A DNA stretch of 64,000 bases from Leucaena leucocephala (GCA_037074615.1 CM073557.1:10990501-11054500); one strand, 5' to 3'. Positions 10,641 to 22,911 are shown, counted from the stretch's first letter. Program-made: numbers and translations. Notes: generated from the sequence alone by a model not told the origin.

Positions 10641-12530
10641 GAAATTGAAAATGGAATAGTGACTGAAACAAAATTAAGAGATGTTGTATTTATTAAGACA
10701 AAGTTTCCCAGTAGGAGAGATGTTACCCTCACTATATCTCTTTATAAGACTTAGGAACAAGACAGTGTCGAACAAATTGACAAACTAGAATCCTCTAGGT
10801 ATGTCAATCTGAGTGGGAGCCAAAAACATTCAATACAAAGACCGAGAAAAATGAGAAAAAAATAAGCAAGTTGCTCCTTCCAGAAAGAGTAATAGGAAAA
10901 GTGTTCTAAAGAGACACTTCCAAATAGAAGGCGAAGCACTCTTAGTTACTCCAGAAGGGTATGATGAACCCCGCACCATTCATGAGGCCTTAGTAGGTCC
11001 TGCGAAGGAGGAATGGAAGAAAGTAATGAAAGAGGAAATGAACTCAATGATGAAAAACCAAGTTTGGGAATTAGTTGATTTGCCAAAAGGGCGTAAAGCC
11101 ATTAGGAACAAGTGGGTTCTCAAAATCAAGAGAAAGATAGATAGATCAATTGACAAATTCAAAACTCGATTGGTTGCAAAAGGATATACACAATAGGAAG
11201 GAAGAGATTATGAGGATACTTTTTCACCTGTTGTATGCTTCAATTCAATAAGACTTATTCTGGCAATAGTAAATAGTTTAAATTTAGAGTTACATCAAAT
11301 GGATGTAAAAACCACATTCCTGAATGGTGACCTAGATGAAGAAATCTATATGGAACAACCAATAGGTTTCATTGAAAAAGGGTTTGAACACAAGAAGTGT
11401 AAACTCAAAAGATCCATTTATGGATTAAAATAGTCATCCAGACAGTGGTACTTGAGGTTTCACAAGGAGATTACTCTATAACTTCCAGATGATAAAGAAA
11501 GACCATTGTGTCTATGTTAAGCGGTTTGAGGGTAACTTTGTGATATTATCCTTATACATAGATGATATACTCTAAGCCAGAAATAGTCTTGACTCAGTGA
11601 TAGCTATTAAAGAATGGCTTTCATCAAATTTTGAGATGAAAGACATGAGTGAAGCAGAATACATACTTGGAGTCAAGATTCGAAGGAATCGTTCCAAGGG
11701 AATCCTCACTATTTCACAAGAGAATTATATCAAGAAGATACTTGAGCGATTCAATATGAGTGAATGCAATCCCATGGATATCCCTGTGGCCACTGGAGTG
11801 GCCTTGAGTTCTGACATGTATCCCAAAACTGAATTAGATAAAAAGCAAAGAGAAAGAGTTCTATATGCCAGTGCCATTGGTAGCCTAATGTATGCAATGA
11901 TGTGTACAATACCATATATTTGTTATGTCATAAGGCTGGTTAGAAGATTACAGTCTAACCCTAGTGAGAAACACTGGAAAGCAGTGAAGAGGATCTTGAG
12001 ATACTTAAGGGGCAGAACTAACTATGCATTGTGTTATCAAGGAACTGATCTGCGCTTAATCAGATATTCTGATACTGATGTAGGCAGTGATGAGGAACAA
12101 TGAAGATCGACTTCAGGATATACCTTCTTGCTTTACAATGGCGCCATATGTTAGAGTAGTAAGAAGCATATGTGCATTGCTTTACACTCTATGGAATCTG
12201 AGTTTATGGCATGCACCGCAACAGCGCAAGAGGCTATTTGGCTGAAGAGATTTATTGAATACCTAGGATTTGGGAACGAGAGTACCAATCCAATGTTGAT
12301 ACACTGTGACAATACTACAACTATAACCTACACTAAAGACCCTAAGTATTACAATAAGACTAGACACATTGATATAAAGTATAACTTTGTGAGGGGATTA
12401 TATAGCACAGAAAATTATAACTGTACAATACATTTCAACCAAATGTATGGTTGCAAACCCCCTGACCAAGCCAATAGGTAAAGAATCATTCGAGAAACAT
12501 GTAAAAGCCATTAGCATACAAAAGATGTAA
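10640..12530 (+). pseudogene. Copia reverse transcriptase and RNase H remnant
   Basis: RT starts with VWELVDLPKGRKAIRNKWV (about 11065), followed by LVAKGYTQ then TAG (11194-11196), a QMDVKTTFLNGDL block and the YIDDIL catalytic motif (about 11550-11570), which is intact. The open piece 11597-12103 holds FEMKDMSEAEYILGVKI and YASAIGSLMYAM. RNase H follows in 12170-12481 (SMESEFMACTATAQEAIWLK, HCDNTTTI, KTRHIDIKYNFVR). A frameshift near 12420 precedes the C-terminus, whose natural end is the TAA at 12528-12530. Confidence 0.85.
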
Positions 12531-13490
12531 AGTTGCAGACTGTATGTAATACTTTTATTTTTATTAATGATATCATGTCATTTATTATTACTTATATATC
12601 TGGGTAAAAGTATACAATGTCTAGTATATCATACAGGTTAAAAAGGGTAGCTCTCTCTCACGAGCAACTGCCTTTGATGCTAGAGAAGCGTTCAAAGATA
12701 AGACATGTGTTCACCAGTAAAGCAGCAAAGTGCTGATATGGTAGAGAAGAAACACAATAAATGTTGCCTTGGCTTAAAAAGTGCAGTATGTCAAGATGAG
12801 ATCCATGAGTAAGGGTATGGATTGAACAATGGATACCCACATCCATAAAACTTGTTGCCAGATAACAAATTCTTCAAAATTGATGTCATATTATGTGAAT
12901 AGAATTGAAGAGTTTGGGTTTAGATACTATGAGTATCTAGACTTTAAGTCTGTACGATGTAATTAATAGAATCAAAATAATGTACACTCTTTAAGGATAA
13001 GAGGAACACCATAACATGTGATTCATACCACATGTGCTAAAGAACTGCAAATGGAAAACAAGTGAATCAATCCCTGCTTCATTGTTGTGTAGTTCCAGAA
13101 AGGTATCATCCTTTCAAAAATGTCCTTTGACTTTGACAATATTATGGAGATATGTTTCGGCGATTGCTACTTTGGCATATGTCCTATGGTCAAATCATGT
13201 ATGAACCACAGGTATTATGCTAGGAAAGCAGTTGATTTATATCAAAATGATATATGAGCGAAAGAAAGATTGCCAGAATATACACATCCATGCTAGTGTA
13301 TATGACTAATCCCTTGTGATATTATTTTGTTAATTTCATAAGTATGGATACTATGCATAAGTGGAGGCTATCTGAGTTATATGCTAACTCAAGAGTGATT
13401 AGATTAGCTATAAGAAAAGTGTATATGGGTAAATCTATGACATTCAAGGCACTATAACTTATTCTAATCAAGCTGCACTAATGGGTTGCT
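12531..13490 (+). other. 3' non-coding region of Copia element 1
   Basis: Sequence between the pol end and the nested solo LTR. It continues beyond that insertion at 15284-15421. No coding sequence is seen; it belongs to the element because the polypurine tract and 3' LTR follow. Confidence 0.6.
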
Positions 13491-13495
13491 TTATA

Positions 13496-15283
13496 TGTTG
13501 GAAAATGTGCCTTAGGGGCCAATCATTGTCTTATGAACATTATTGATTTATGAGTTTATCAATTGTGTTATCATATTATTTGCATGTTTACTGTGATGAC
13601 CATCCTTGGATAATTCATGATCTTATCCTAAATGTCCCTGGTCGGTCATCTGTGCGGGAGCAGAGATGAAATAAGACCAGTATGACTTTGAAGATGTATA
13701 GAGATATAAATCAAAGTCATAGGCACATGTAAGAGTACAAGGTGTTGAACCGACCCGCTATGAGAGAGTTGCATGGGTTACGTCATAAGCTTCTCTCATA
13801 TACAAACCATGTCAATATGCCCTTTGACCTGAGATCATCATGGATTCCTACATGACAAATGCCCAGCTTTGACCTAGTCAAAAGTCACTTTTGACCGAGT
13901 GATCATAAAGACTATATTCAGGTTTAGTGGTTTTTCATGCGGAGGAATGTGAATGGTCAAGATGGAATTTGTCCCTCATATTCGTAGAGAGATATTACTG
14001 GGCCCCTCGATGAGTGAGTCTGAGAAATGTATGGCCATACTGTAATGGAAAGGTAGTTCTATTTCTATAGTCAGACTAGTTAGGGATCGAGAAAGTAACG
14101 GTCAGGAATAGGAGGATGACATTATCCATGCCTCATCCATGACCAAAATATCTCGTGACAGAAGGGACATGATATGGTTGTATAAAAGGTTACATCGTTT
14201 ATCGATCCTCATATGATTTGGGTAGTCGTTATGTCTTGCTAGAAACCGCTTGCGACTTGTGGGCTAGTATAGCAAATGGCCCACTACCAACTTCATATGG
14301 GCCTACAAGGTCGCACATAAAATAGCCCAACACGAGCTATGATGTCCAGATTCATTGAATCTAAGACGTGTCTAGATTCAATGAATGATCCAAGGTTGAT
14401 GTATATATTTATTTATATTTATATTCGTATATATATATATATATTATATATAAGGGATATATAGGATTTAATTTATAAGGATAAATTAAATCTCTATCAT
14501 GTTTGAATTTGAAATTCAAATTGATAGGGTATCTCATATAAGAGATTACAAGATTTAATTTATAAGGATAAATTAAATCTCTATCACGTTTGAATTTGAA
14601 ATTCAAATTGACATGATATCTCAAATTTAATTTATGAAAATAAATCAAATATAGTCCAGTCTTATCTTTATTTTAAATTAAATAAATAGATGAATTAAAT
14701 CTGTGGGACGGATTTAATATAAATATTATTTATTTAATTAGTTTCTTATCAAATTATACAATATATGATATTGTATTAATTTTGAAATTAATATAGATTA
14801 ATTCCAAAATCCAATTTGGTTGAGAAAAACGCAGAGCATCCTATATATCTAATTTTAGGAGCTACATTTTTTGAACTACACATAACACAAAAGGCCGAAG
14901 GGAATCTGCAAAAGGTTTGCAGATAAGAAACTGCTGAAGTAGAGACGGAGAGGATGAATTCTTGAGAAAGCCTTGGAGGGACAGGTGACGCTAGCACGTC
15001 GTTCGTGGTTGGAATGTTGTTCGTGTGGATACCAGTAGAGGAAGCCGACCTGAGGCGTCGACTTCTTGCGATCAGAAAGAGAGCACGAGCTGCGGAGAGA
15101 AGCTATAGACGTCTTCTTGCGATCGGAAGAGATCACCAGCCGCGGAGAGAAGCAGTGGAAGTCACTGAGAAACGCTGAGGGTAATGCTTCTTCCCACTTG
15201 ACTTAAACACATAAGGTAGACCCTGGCAAGGAATGGAAAAAATTTTAAATTAATTTCCGCTGCGTGTCTTCCAATTCCTTACA
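13496..15283 (+). mobile_element. nested solo LTR of the long-LTR Copia family
   Basis: 1788 bp, starting TGTTGGAAAATGTGCCTTAG and ending CCAATTCCTTACA, full-length similarity to the LTR at 696-2496 in reverse orientation. Flanking 5-mers are TTATA (13491-13495) and TTGTG (15284-15288). They agree at three positions and differ by two A/G changes, so the target duplication is doubtful. It lies inside the 3' part of Copia element 1 and so inserted after it. Confidence 0.85.
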
Positions 15284-15421
15284 TTGTGCTGGTCTCTAAA
15301 AAAGGGATTTCTACTACAAACTCCTGAAAAGAGACGTCATGCCTACGCGATCACAGTAAAGCACCAAGTATGAAAGAAGGAAGAGAATGAGATTGGACCC
15401 ACGACATCTAATTCACCAAGT

Positions 15422-15433
15422 GTGAGTGGGAGA
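15422..15433 (+). other. polypurine tract of Copia element 1
   Basis: GTGAGTGGGAGA directly before the 3' LTR (15434), the expected plus-strand primer position. Confidence 0.75.
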
Positions 15434-15844
15434 TGTTAGAAAATGGGCTAGTCCACCCTTGGTGGATTAGGCCCAAGTCTATGAGGAACTCTATTAGAGA
15501 GAACAGTTTCATTTTTGAAAAGAGAAAAAATAAGGGATATGGGAGTTATGGAGATCCCACTCCCCACGTACGCATTTCTCTCCCTCTCCAGTGAATAAGG
15601 CAGCATAGGGGTGGTTTCATTTGAGTATTCCATTCACAAAAGTTACAGTCTGGCTTTTGTACGTGTAAGAGACAGATATACATTCTCCTGAGTTTCTCTC
15701 CTTTCCTCTCTATGCATCTCTGTTTATCTTCCTCCATCGGCATCTTTGCTGTGAAACATGACTATGAGCCTTCCAAAGTGTTCCGGTTTCATGTGGGTAT
15801 TTAGTGAGTCAAACAAATAATTCCAGGTACGCCCAAAACCTTCA
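15434..15844 (+). repeat. 3' LTR of Copia element 1
   Basis: 411 bp, same length as the 5' LTR, starting TGTTAGAAAATGGGCTAG and ending AAACCTTCA. Many scattered substitutions relative to 6032-6442 show that the two have diverged independently for a long time. Confidence 0.92.
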
Positions 15845-15849
15845 AAAAG

Positions 15850-16168
15850 CTAAGCTGTTAAAGGTTGTATACAACCCATTTATCAATAAAATAGTAGGTA
15901 GTGCGCATTGCCCCATACTATATTTTGATACTTCAGAGACATTACATTTTGTACTCACGAGATAAATTATGAAGCATCAAATTCCCAGAAAGTAAAACAA
16001 TCGAAACTGTTGAAATTACTATAGAACTAAAACCTCAACAGAACAAAATCAACAAAGTAGTGAACAGGAGAAGAAATTAAGTTGGCATTTAAAAAAATTC
16101 AAATTTACAGTTTAAATTAACAGAATGCACAAACAGCAACCCAGCAGCCAGTGCAATCCAACGTTCAT

Positions 16169-16202
<34 letters not shown>

Positions 16203-16285
16203 ATACTCAATAATTGACGCACAAAAGGAGAAAGAAAGGAAAAACTAATTAAAGATCTAATGAAAAAGAAAATGGTGAGATATAC
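15850..16285 (-). other. intron 1 of the NAD-ME remnant, proximal part, with (AT)n
   Basis: Intron sequence starting at the donor GTATAT (16285 downward). It contains an (AT)14 microsatellite at 16172-16199. No exon was found in it. Confidence 0.6.
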
Positions 16286-16460
16286 TTTATTAAACCATGG
16301 GTCGTGGAGAATATCAAGGCTGCGCTTGTGGACTATGGTAGGACGCTTGCCTTCGGTAGTGTAAGATCTGGTGATGAATATCGAGGAACTAGCACTGGTT
16401 GCGTGTCGTTGGAATCGTTTGAGCAGAGAAGAAGAAAGCCTGGTCTTGTTGGAGAAGAAG
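16286..16460 (-). pseudogene. NAD-ME1: NAD-ME exon 1 (transit peptide and mature N-terminus)
   Basis: The minus-strand frame ends TTTAATAAA followed by donor GTATAT. It encodes a Ser/Arg-rich, acid-poor presequence (SSSLLKRFQRHATSASSS, then RSYTTEG), typical of mitochondrial targeting, followed by RPTIVHKRSLDILHDPWFNK. The same frame stays open upstream to a TAG near 16590 but holds no ATG. Either the start codon has mutated or translation began at a now altered codon. The upper limit given is approximate. The plus-strand ORF 16371-16592 is its antisense shadow. Confidence 0.8.
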
Positions 16461-16594
16461 AAGTTCGCCTTTGCTGAACGGAAAAGAGGAAGCTTGCTCT
16501 CGCAGAAGGAGCAAGTGGTAGAGGAAGAAGACTCAGTCCAACTGAAGCAGCGTATTAAATATGGAGAATTGAGAAAAACAACACGAAACTAACT

Positions 16595-17806
16595 GAAAGG
16601 GATTGGTTTCAATGTTTCATGATCGAAAGTAGAAACTTGAGAAAAGGGATCTACAACGCCCGAAATTTACGGTTATTTATTTCCCATGTGTGGCCTGGGC
16701 TAGTTTTCTTGCAACATGTACTGCAAAACAAACTGATCTCAATTTTTTCTGGCAAAGAGAAAGCCACTTGAAAAGGAAAAGGAACAAAAATTTTCCCCTT
16801 TTGTAGATTAACTTTTAGGCAAAAAATATTTCTTTAAATTAACAGCAGAGCATCAGCATCAATAAATGTAAATAATAAATTATATAATGTGACATGGTAT
16901 TATTTAAAAGTTAGGAACAGTTCATATAATGTAATAATATAGAGAAACATATTTTATTTTTTAAAAGAATCAATTATTGGGTCTATACTTTATACTCATT
17001 TTTAAAGTAATCCCTATACTTGATCAACTTGCAATGTATTCCTATAATTTTTTTTTGGTTTCCACTCTTACTTAATCCCTATAATATCTTTCAATTTTCT
17101 GTATAAAAACTATACGTATTTAAATAAAATTCTTAGATTAATATTATCTTAAAAGTGTTAAAAAATAATAATATCATCTTTATTATTAAAAATATTGACG
17201 ATCAATATTAATTTTTTAACTATCAATATTAATATTTTTAACAACGAGGACAATTGTATTTCTTTTTTTAATATTTTTAAGATAATATCAATTGGACTTT
17301 AATCTTTATTTATAAAATTTATGAATATTTATAGTTTTCGTACAAAAATATCCAGAGAAAAATTAAACATTAACCTTTATTTATAATGTGATGGCCACTC
17401 CTTCTATCTCCTCTTTCAACATTCGAGAAACAAAAAGCCCCTCCCCTACATGTGCTTCAGCTTATCCCGTAAGCCTGCTTTATAGATTGACTAAATTTTA
17501 AAGTAATGAGAATGAAAATGGGATTAAGATTGAGATTAAAAATAAGTTTTAAAATTATGTTTGGAATAACATGGGATTAAAAAAGACTCAGATCTAACCA
17601 AAAAATAGTTGAAACACATAATTATTCTCATCTTCCATTTTTGCCACCTTAATCAAACTCAAATCGAAGAAGATGTGATACTGGATTTAAACACAAATGA
17701 AAATGAAATATTACAATGAAATACAACTTTAATATAAAGAAGCAATCAAGATCAAAGAAAAATTATTTAGATCCCAACATAAATGAAAAGAAACCAAATC
17801 AAACTT
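16595..17806. other. non-coding, AT-rich
   Basis: Upstream region of the NAD-ME remnant (minus strand) and AT-rich spacer. No gene, RNA or mobile element is recognised. Confidence 0.4.
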
Positions 17807-18331
17807 AGGGTCTTATTGAATAAGAGTTTAGAGAAGGGTTTATAAAAAAAAAAGGCTTTTAGATAGCTTTTAAAAAATATTTTTAGAGAAGAGTTTATAA
17901 AAAAAATAGTTTTGAATAAATGAGTATTTGAATAGTTATTATCAGAATGACTATTATAATTGAAAAAGTATCAAAAATGATATGATTTTATTAAAAATAT
18001 GATAGAAGAGAAATAGTAGAGATGAGGGAGGAGAGATGGTGGAAAAGAGATAGAAGAGAGAAGAGATGGTGAAGAAGAGATAGGATAGAAGGTAGAAAAG
18101 AGATATGAGATAGAGTATAAGGAAAAGTAATAGTAAAATAGTAATTGAATAGTCTATAATATATGTTACTGTTTCAAAAGTTAGTCTCAGTAGCTTATCT
18201 AAAACCTTAGTTTTAAATTATAGTTTGGTCTAAAAGATCTTAATATAACTATTTATTTAAATTTTTTCTAAATTAAGGTTTGAGTCAAAAGTCCTTTTAA
18301 AATTATAGTTTAACATATTACCAAACAGGTA
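17807..18331 (+). repeat. dispersed repeat family X, copy A (probable non-autonomous DNA transposon)
   Basis: Begins AGGGTCTTATTGAATAAGAG and ends TTACCAAACAGGTAC. The ends are roughly inverted (GGTC.ATT.GAATAAG against GTACCTGTTTGGTAA). The middle is a GA-rich run (AGAGATGGT, AGAAGAGATAG). Similar sequence occurs inverted at 36079-36680 and direct at 49138-49680, including the shared GAATAAATGAG and AATAGTAATTGAATAGTC blocks. No coding capacity. Confidence 0.6.
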
Positions 18332-18465
18332 CTTAAATGCAGATGAAAAAAAAATATAACAAGCATTTTGATGCAAAGTGGAGAAGACAAATATGGTTCT
18401 TAAATGCAGATGAAAAAAAAATATAACAAGCATTTTGAAGCAAATTGGAGAAGACAAATATGGTT
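18332..18465. repeat. 67-bp tandem duplication
   Basis: Two adjacent copies (18332-18398 and 18399-18465) of a unit starting CTTAAATGCAGATG and ending ACAAATATGGTT, with only a few differences. It starts exactly at the end of repeat family X copy A. Confidence 0.9.
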
Positions 18466-18700
18466 CCCAATCATTTTCATTCAAAAATATGATTATAATT
18501 CGATGTAAATCTTCAAATATAGAAATATGATTCTAGTCCGACGAATATACAGCATTTTGATCGCCATTCTCCTTGTCTAACTCAAACCATTTGGGATACC
18601 ATCGAACTTATGACACCAAATCTAGCAAACTCGGACTATCAACAATCTTGAACTTGAAGCAGATTTGGCAAACTCAAATGGGAGAAGGTGGTGATCCGAG

Positions 18701-19880
18701 CATTGGTAGAAAATAGGTTTTTTAAACCGGTTGAAAATAGGTTTAGATACTAGACTAGATTCGGTGTAGAAATAGCCCGTGTAGAAAGTTTGATATTCTA
18801 GACCGGTTGTATGCAACTAGTGTAGAAAATTAAATTTTTTAAACCGGTTATTCCATACAAACAGTTTAAAAAGTAATGTAAAAAGAAAAAGAAAATCCAG
18901 AATCGAAAAACTCTGTATTCAAATTAGATATGCTTCTAAACCAGTTTCTCCATGAAAGCACCAAAATTATTTCCTTCTTCGTCATAAATCTAAAGGAGGA
19001 GGAGAATGATGAAGAAGAATAGGTACATGTAAAACACAAGTAAAAAATAAAAAAGAGGAAGAAAGAAAAAGTCAGAGTACCTAGAAACGAAAACTCAGAT
19101 ATATAAACAGAAATAAAAACCCATAAACACTATCACCTAATTGAAGATATCACAAAAATATCGTCACAATTCCTTTAGGTTACCTGCTCAAATACGAATA
19201 GAAATATATTTAAATAGAACCAAGAAATGAATGAAATGAAAATCTAAATATACACATAAACGAAAACCTAGAAACATCGTATCCTAATTGAAGATATCGC
19301 AAAAACGTCATTATAATTCCTCCGACTTACCTAGTCAAAAGTTAACAGAAATATATTTAAACAAAATCTAGAAAGAAAGAAACAAAAAAATAGATGCCCA
19401 CCATCGCAAATATGTGTTTTCTTCTTTTGTGAGTTTTAGAGGTGAGAACGACAAACTTCAACAATAGAGAACGACAAGCACATGTATGGGTCATCACATA
19501 TCTAGGTCTTCTTCTTCAGTGAGTTTTAAACATTATGTTACGAAAGCAGAGCTTCCTATCACCATGTGAAGATAAGAAAGTGCAAAAACTAAGGTATTTT
19601 TGTCAAATTTTTAATGGCAAGGACATTCTACACCGAATATCATTACATCAGGTGTAGAATATGCACACAAAGACATTTTATATGTCATTCTATCCAATAT
19701 AGAATATTTTACTCTTATTTATAAAAATGTCACCGCTCATTTCTTTTATACTAGTCATATGTATATTATGTGTAAATATTTTACCCTTGTTTACAAAAAT
19801 ATTACCGGTTATTTTTTTAAATCATTTCCGTGAGAACCGATTTAAAAATGAGGATTTAAAAAGTCTATTTTGTACTAATC
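18701..19880. mobile_element. CACTA-like non-autonomous element
   Basis: The left end is CATTGGTAGAAAATAGG and the right end, reverse-complemented, is GATTAGTACAAAATAGAC. Both resemble the CACTAGTAGAAAAT-type termini of CACTA transposons. Subterminal copies of ACCGGTT occur near both ends (e.g. 18735-18860 and about 19800), as expected for transposase-binding repeats. Flanking trinucleotides are GAG and GAA. The interior (about 19110-19380) has an imperfect tandem duplication of about 130 bp around CCTAATTGAAGATATC. No transposase is seen. Confidence 0.5.
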
Positions 19881-22800
19881 GAAATGAAGGAGAAAGCGGT
19901 AACCGGAGATAAAGGAGATGGCAGCAACATAGACCAAGGGGTAAGACAACATCTCAACATTGTTGAGTAGGAAGGGAGTATTTGGATCGGGAAAATTTTT
20001 AATCTCCGCATACAAATTACAATACCAGGGTAGTGGTATTGAGTAATCCCATGTAGAATGGGATTAGAATTGGACCCCTCATTACTAAATATTAAACATG
20101 AAAAGTTGGTATTACCCAATCACAATCCCACATATCAAACAGGACCACTGGACAACGACATTATTAGAGAATCGTCAATGGAGCCAAGTTTAGAGATGAT
20201 AATTTGGTCAAGAAGCACGTAGACTTAAAATAGAGCAAGAATCACCAATATTCCACGGAAGAAGCTCTTCAATAGATGAAGGGGGAAAAACTCAGGCTTC
20301 AATAGTCTCTCGTGCATAGGTGCGGATTATTTGGAAATCTAAATCAATAGAGATAAGATACAAATCATTAAAAAAAGTTAAGTAACACCTCTAAATTGAG
20401 GGTTAATTTGTATTCAACCTAAGCGTTTTAAAATATTTTTTAATAATACTTAATATTCTAAAGGAATATTTAGTTTAAAGTATTTTTAGTAATTTTATAG
20501 TTCAAATTATTCAATGTTTTAAAATAATTTTTTATACAATTTTACCTTTAAAATATTTTTTTCAGTCATAATAAATATCTTAAATTATTTATTTTTAAAA
20601 AAATACATGGAAGGTAACTTTTTGTTATTATAAAAAGACTTTAAAGATAAAATTTTATTAAAATTATTTTATAATACTATTTGTTATTAGAAAAATATTT
20701 TAGAGGGTTAAATGTATAAAAATTATTTTAGAATATTTAGTGTTATAAAAAAAATATTTTAAAGTGTCCGATGACACTTAACCCTTAAATTAATTCTAGT
20801 TGAAATTATTTATATTAAATTAATCTTATACCTTTTATTTTGATCAATAAGTTAAGTAAATTAATAAAATAATTATATCACATTTTATTATATCATATTT
20901 ATTTGATGTGATGTTTATTGGGCTAGCATTTTCGGTTGTATTGTGTGGGTTTGGTTGTTTTCAGGTTGAAAAACTTCGGTTTTAGGCCAACTTCTAGTTT
21001 AGGGTCGGAGTCTGTAAGTGTATCGTCAGGAAATTTGTTGGACCAAGGTTATTGTTTTATTTTGGGTAAAAAAAAGAATGTAACAAAAAAAATTAAATAA
21101 AAAAGAAGGTTTGTAACAAAAATAAAAAATAAAAAGAAGGTTACAACTATAAGTTTATTGTTTTTGTTATTGTGATTTGTTTACGTCTAATTTGCTGTTT
21201 GATTAATAAAATAGGGTGTTACATTACACATAACATTTTCTTCCATGAAAAATCCTATTCCATCTTTAAAAATCAAAGAGAAAAGTCACCAAATACAAAA
21301 ACTAAGCTTCAAATTCATGTAAGAGAGCGAGGAAAACAAGGAAAACAGCACACCTATATTAGGAGAAATGATCAAAAACTCAAATTAGAATGATCCAATT
21401 GTCAATCATAAAACCGTTTTAATGATTGAATTAGATTGAATCAGAGTTGAGTTGCCATTATACTAGAAATTAAAACAATTTTTAGAAAACCATATGGGTT
21501 TAGGGCTTGATAAAAAAAAGGCTAAAAAATAAATAAATATATAATATTTAAAATTGACTCTCTAAAACTGCTCAATATGGTATTATTTTATTAACATTTT
21601 CATATATTGTAGAGTTATTATGTTGACAATAAGATATATACATATAATTATTTCTTATTTAATTATTATGTCACGGTTCAACTATAATCATTTAAAAAAA
21701 ATACTAGAATTGGGTTTGTCGAATCCGCAAATTTTATGAACAGCCCTATAAAATATTAAGCTCTACATCTATAGACCTAAAGATGATAATTACGTTAAGT
21801 ATATTTTTAATTTTTAGAGAATTCTTTAAAGTTTTAAAATTTTCGTACAATTATCAATGAGGAAACATCATAAGTAACTTGTGTATTGCTCGTGTGAATT
21901 TTTTGTTTCTGTTTTTTAATAAAATAGTAATAAAATCCAGAAAGTCTTTGAAAATCAAAAAAAGGTGGAAACATAGTTTGGTTTGCCAAGTCCATATAAG
22001 TTGGATTCTGAGTAAGGATTCCCAAAAGAGGAAAATGCAAAATTTATGGAAGTTTTAAGTGAATTTATCTATTTTATGGGTTGTCTCGCATTATTGATGA
22101 TTTAAAAAAGTTCATAATTTTTATTTTTTATTTTTTGCTTTATACTTAAATAATGTAAGATCTAGCTGGTCCAGGTCTCTGAATTATTGTGTTCTATTTG
22201 TCCCAGAAAAAAAGGTTTTGGTTTGAGTATGGGACTTTATTATTTTAAGAAACATGCTTCATGACATGATGTTGACACTTGAAATTGTGAATTTTCCATT
22301 CTAGGGCTTATCGACATAATTCAGTAGAATTTCTTTCCATCGATACACCAATGAATTGTGATACGAGAATGTTAAAATAGCACTCCCTCTATTGCGTCTC
22401 TTGATGAGAGTGGAAAGCTTCTTCACAAGAAGTATTCATGTAAAGATAAGGAATTCTACTTAAAGTCATAAGGCTCCAATAATCATTAGAGAAGAATTCT
22501 CTAATTAGATTTTCTCTACCAATAAAGGCTTCTGAAGAACTATATAAGAGTAGTTCTAATAATGCTTCATTGTATATGCTTTCTCTAGCCAGTCTTTCTA
22601 TATAATTCTGTACTGTAAAAGCATAGTTTCCAAATAATTTTTCTCTAATTATATAATTATTTTACTTCTTGCAATTATTTATTTGTTTTATAATGTTATT
22701 CAATTCATAGTGATTGAATTCTTTTGAGTATTTTTGCACCCATTTTTCTTTATACAGATAATCTAAAATTAGATTTTCCATTTTGATAAAAAGAGTATTT

Positions 22801-22906
22801 ATTTCTTACTAATTTTATACCATGAAGTTCTATCAGTATTCCAAAAATAAACAGATTAGAGGGTTACCTAGGTATGGGTCCAGCAAACTTCCTTTCATTC
22901 TTAGGC
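19881..22906. other. non-coding, AT-rich
   Basis: No gene recognised on either strand; the ORFs present are short and of low complexity. At 22536-22545 there is a TATA-like CTATATAAGA with a possible leader after it, about 370 bp left of the Copia insertion. It is not linked to any coding region. Confidence 0.35.
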
Positions 22907-22911
22907 ACTTC

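Larger units (their letters stand above)
6032..15844 (+). mobile_element. Ty1/copia retrotransposon inserted in NAD-ME intron 1, with nested solo LTR
   Basis: The element has 411-bp LTRs (6032-6442 and 15434-15844), a primer site just inside the 5' LTR, degraded gag, protease, integrase, RT and RNase H in copia order, and a purine-rich tract before the 3' LTR. Flanking 5-mers are GAAAG (6027-6031) and AAAAG (15845-15849), a target duplication with one transition. The element is antisense to the host pseudogene. A 1.8-kb solo LTR of another family interrupts its 3' non-coding part. The many stops and clearly diverged LTRs (by eye about one difference per nine to ten bases) indicate an old, inactive insertion. 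Confidence 0.9.
3883..16460 (-). pseudogene. NAD-ME1: mitochondrial NAD-dependent malic enzyme, 62 kDa (alpha) type, decayed 5' part
   Basis: Three exons of a plant mitochondrial NAD-malic enzyme, which decarboxylates malate to pyruvate in the matrix as an alpha/beta heteromer. Exon 1 encodes the end of the transit peptide and the mature N-terminus (RPTIVHKRSLDILHDPWFNK). Exon 2 corresponds to the TERDRLxLxGLLPPNV block. Exon 3 encodes the block around GPSDPNALAKW and NETMYYK. Splice sites are canonical and phases fit: exon 2 ends with A and exon 3 starts TG, restoring the expected Met. Exon 2, however, contains TGA (5287-5285) and TAG (5248-5246) in frame, at positions where I recall Arg and Gln in the family. 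Exon 1 shows no in-frame ATG upstream. Intron 1 carries a 9.8-kb Copia insertion. The catalytic and NAD-binding exons are not in the window. I infer a decaying or dead copy; the alpha-type assignment is from memory of family sequences. Confidence 0.82.

Noticed and set aside
16371..16592. 73-codon plus-strand ORF
   Set aside because: It is antisense to NAD-ME exon 1, which has the recognisable protein and splice site.
22536..22600. TATA-like CTATATAAGA with leader-like sequence, suspected as pararetroviral promoter
   Set aside because: The motif is nearly symmetrical, lies on the opposite strand to the viral remnant and leads to no coding sequence; the link is too weak to claim.
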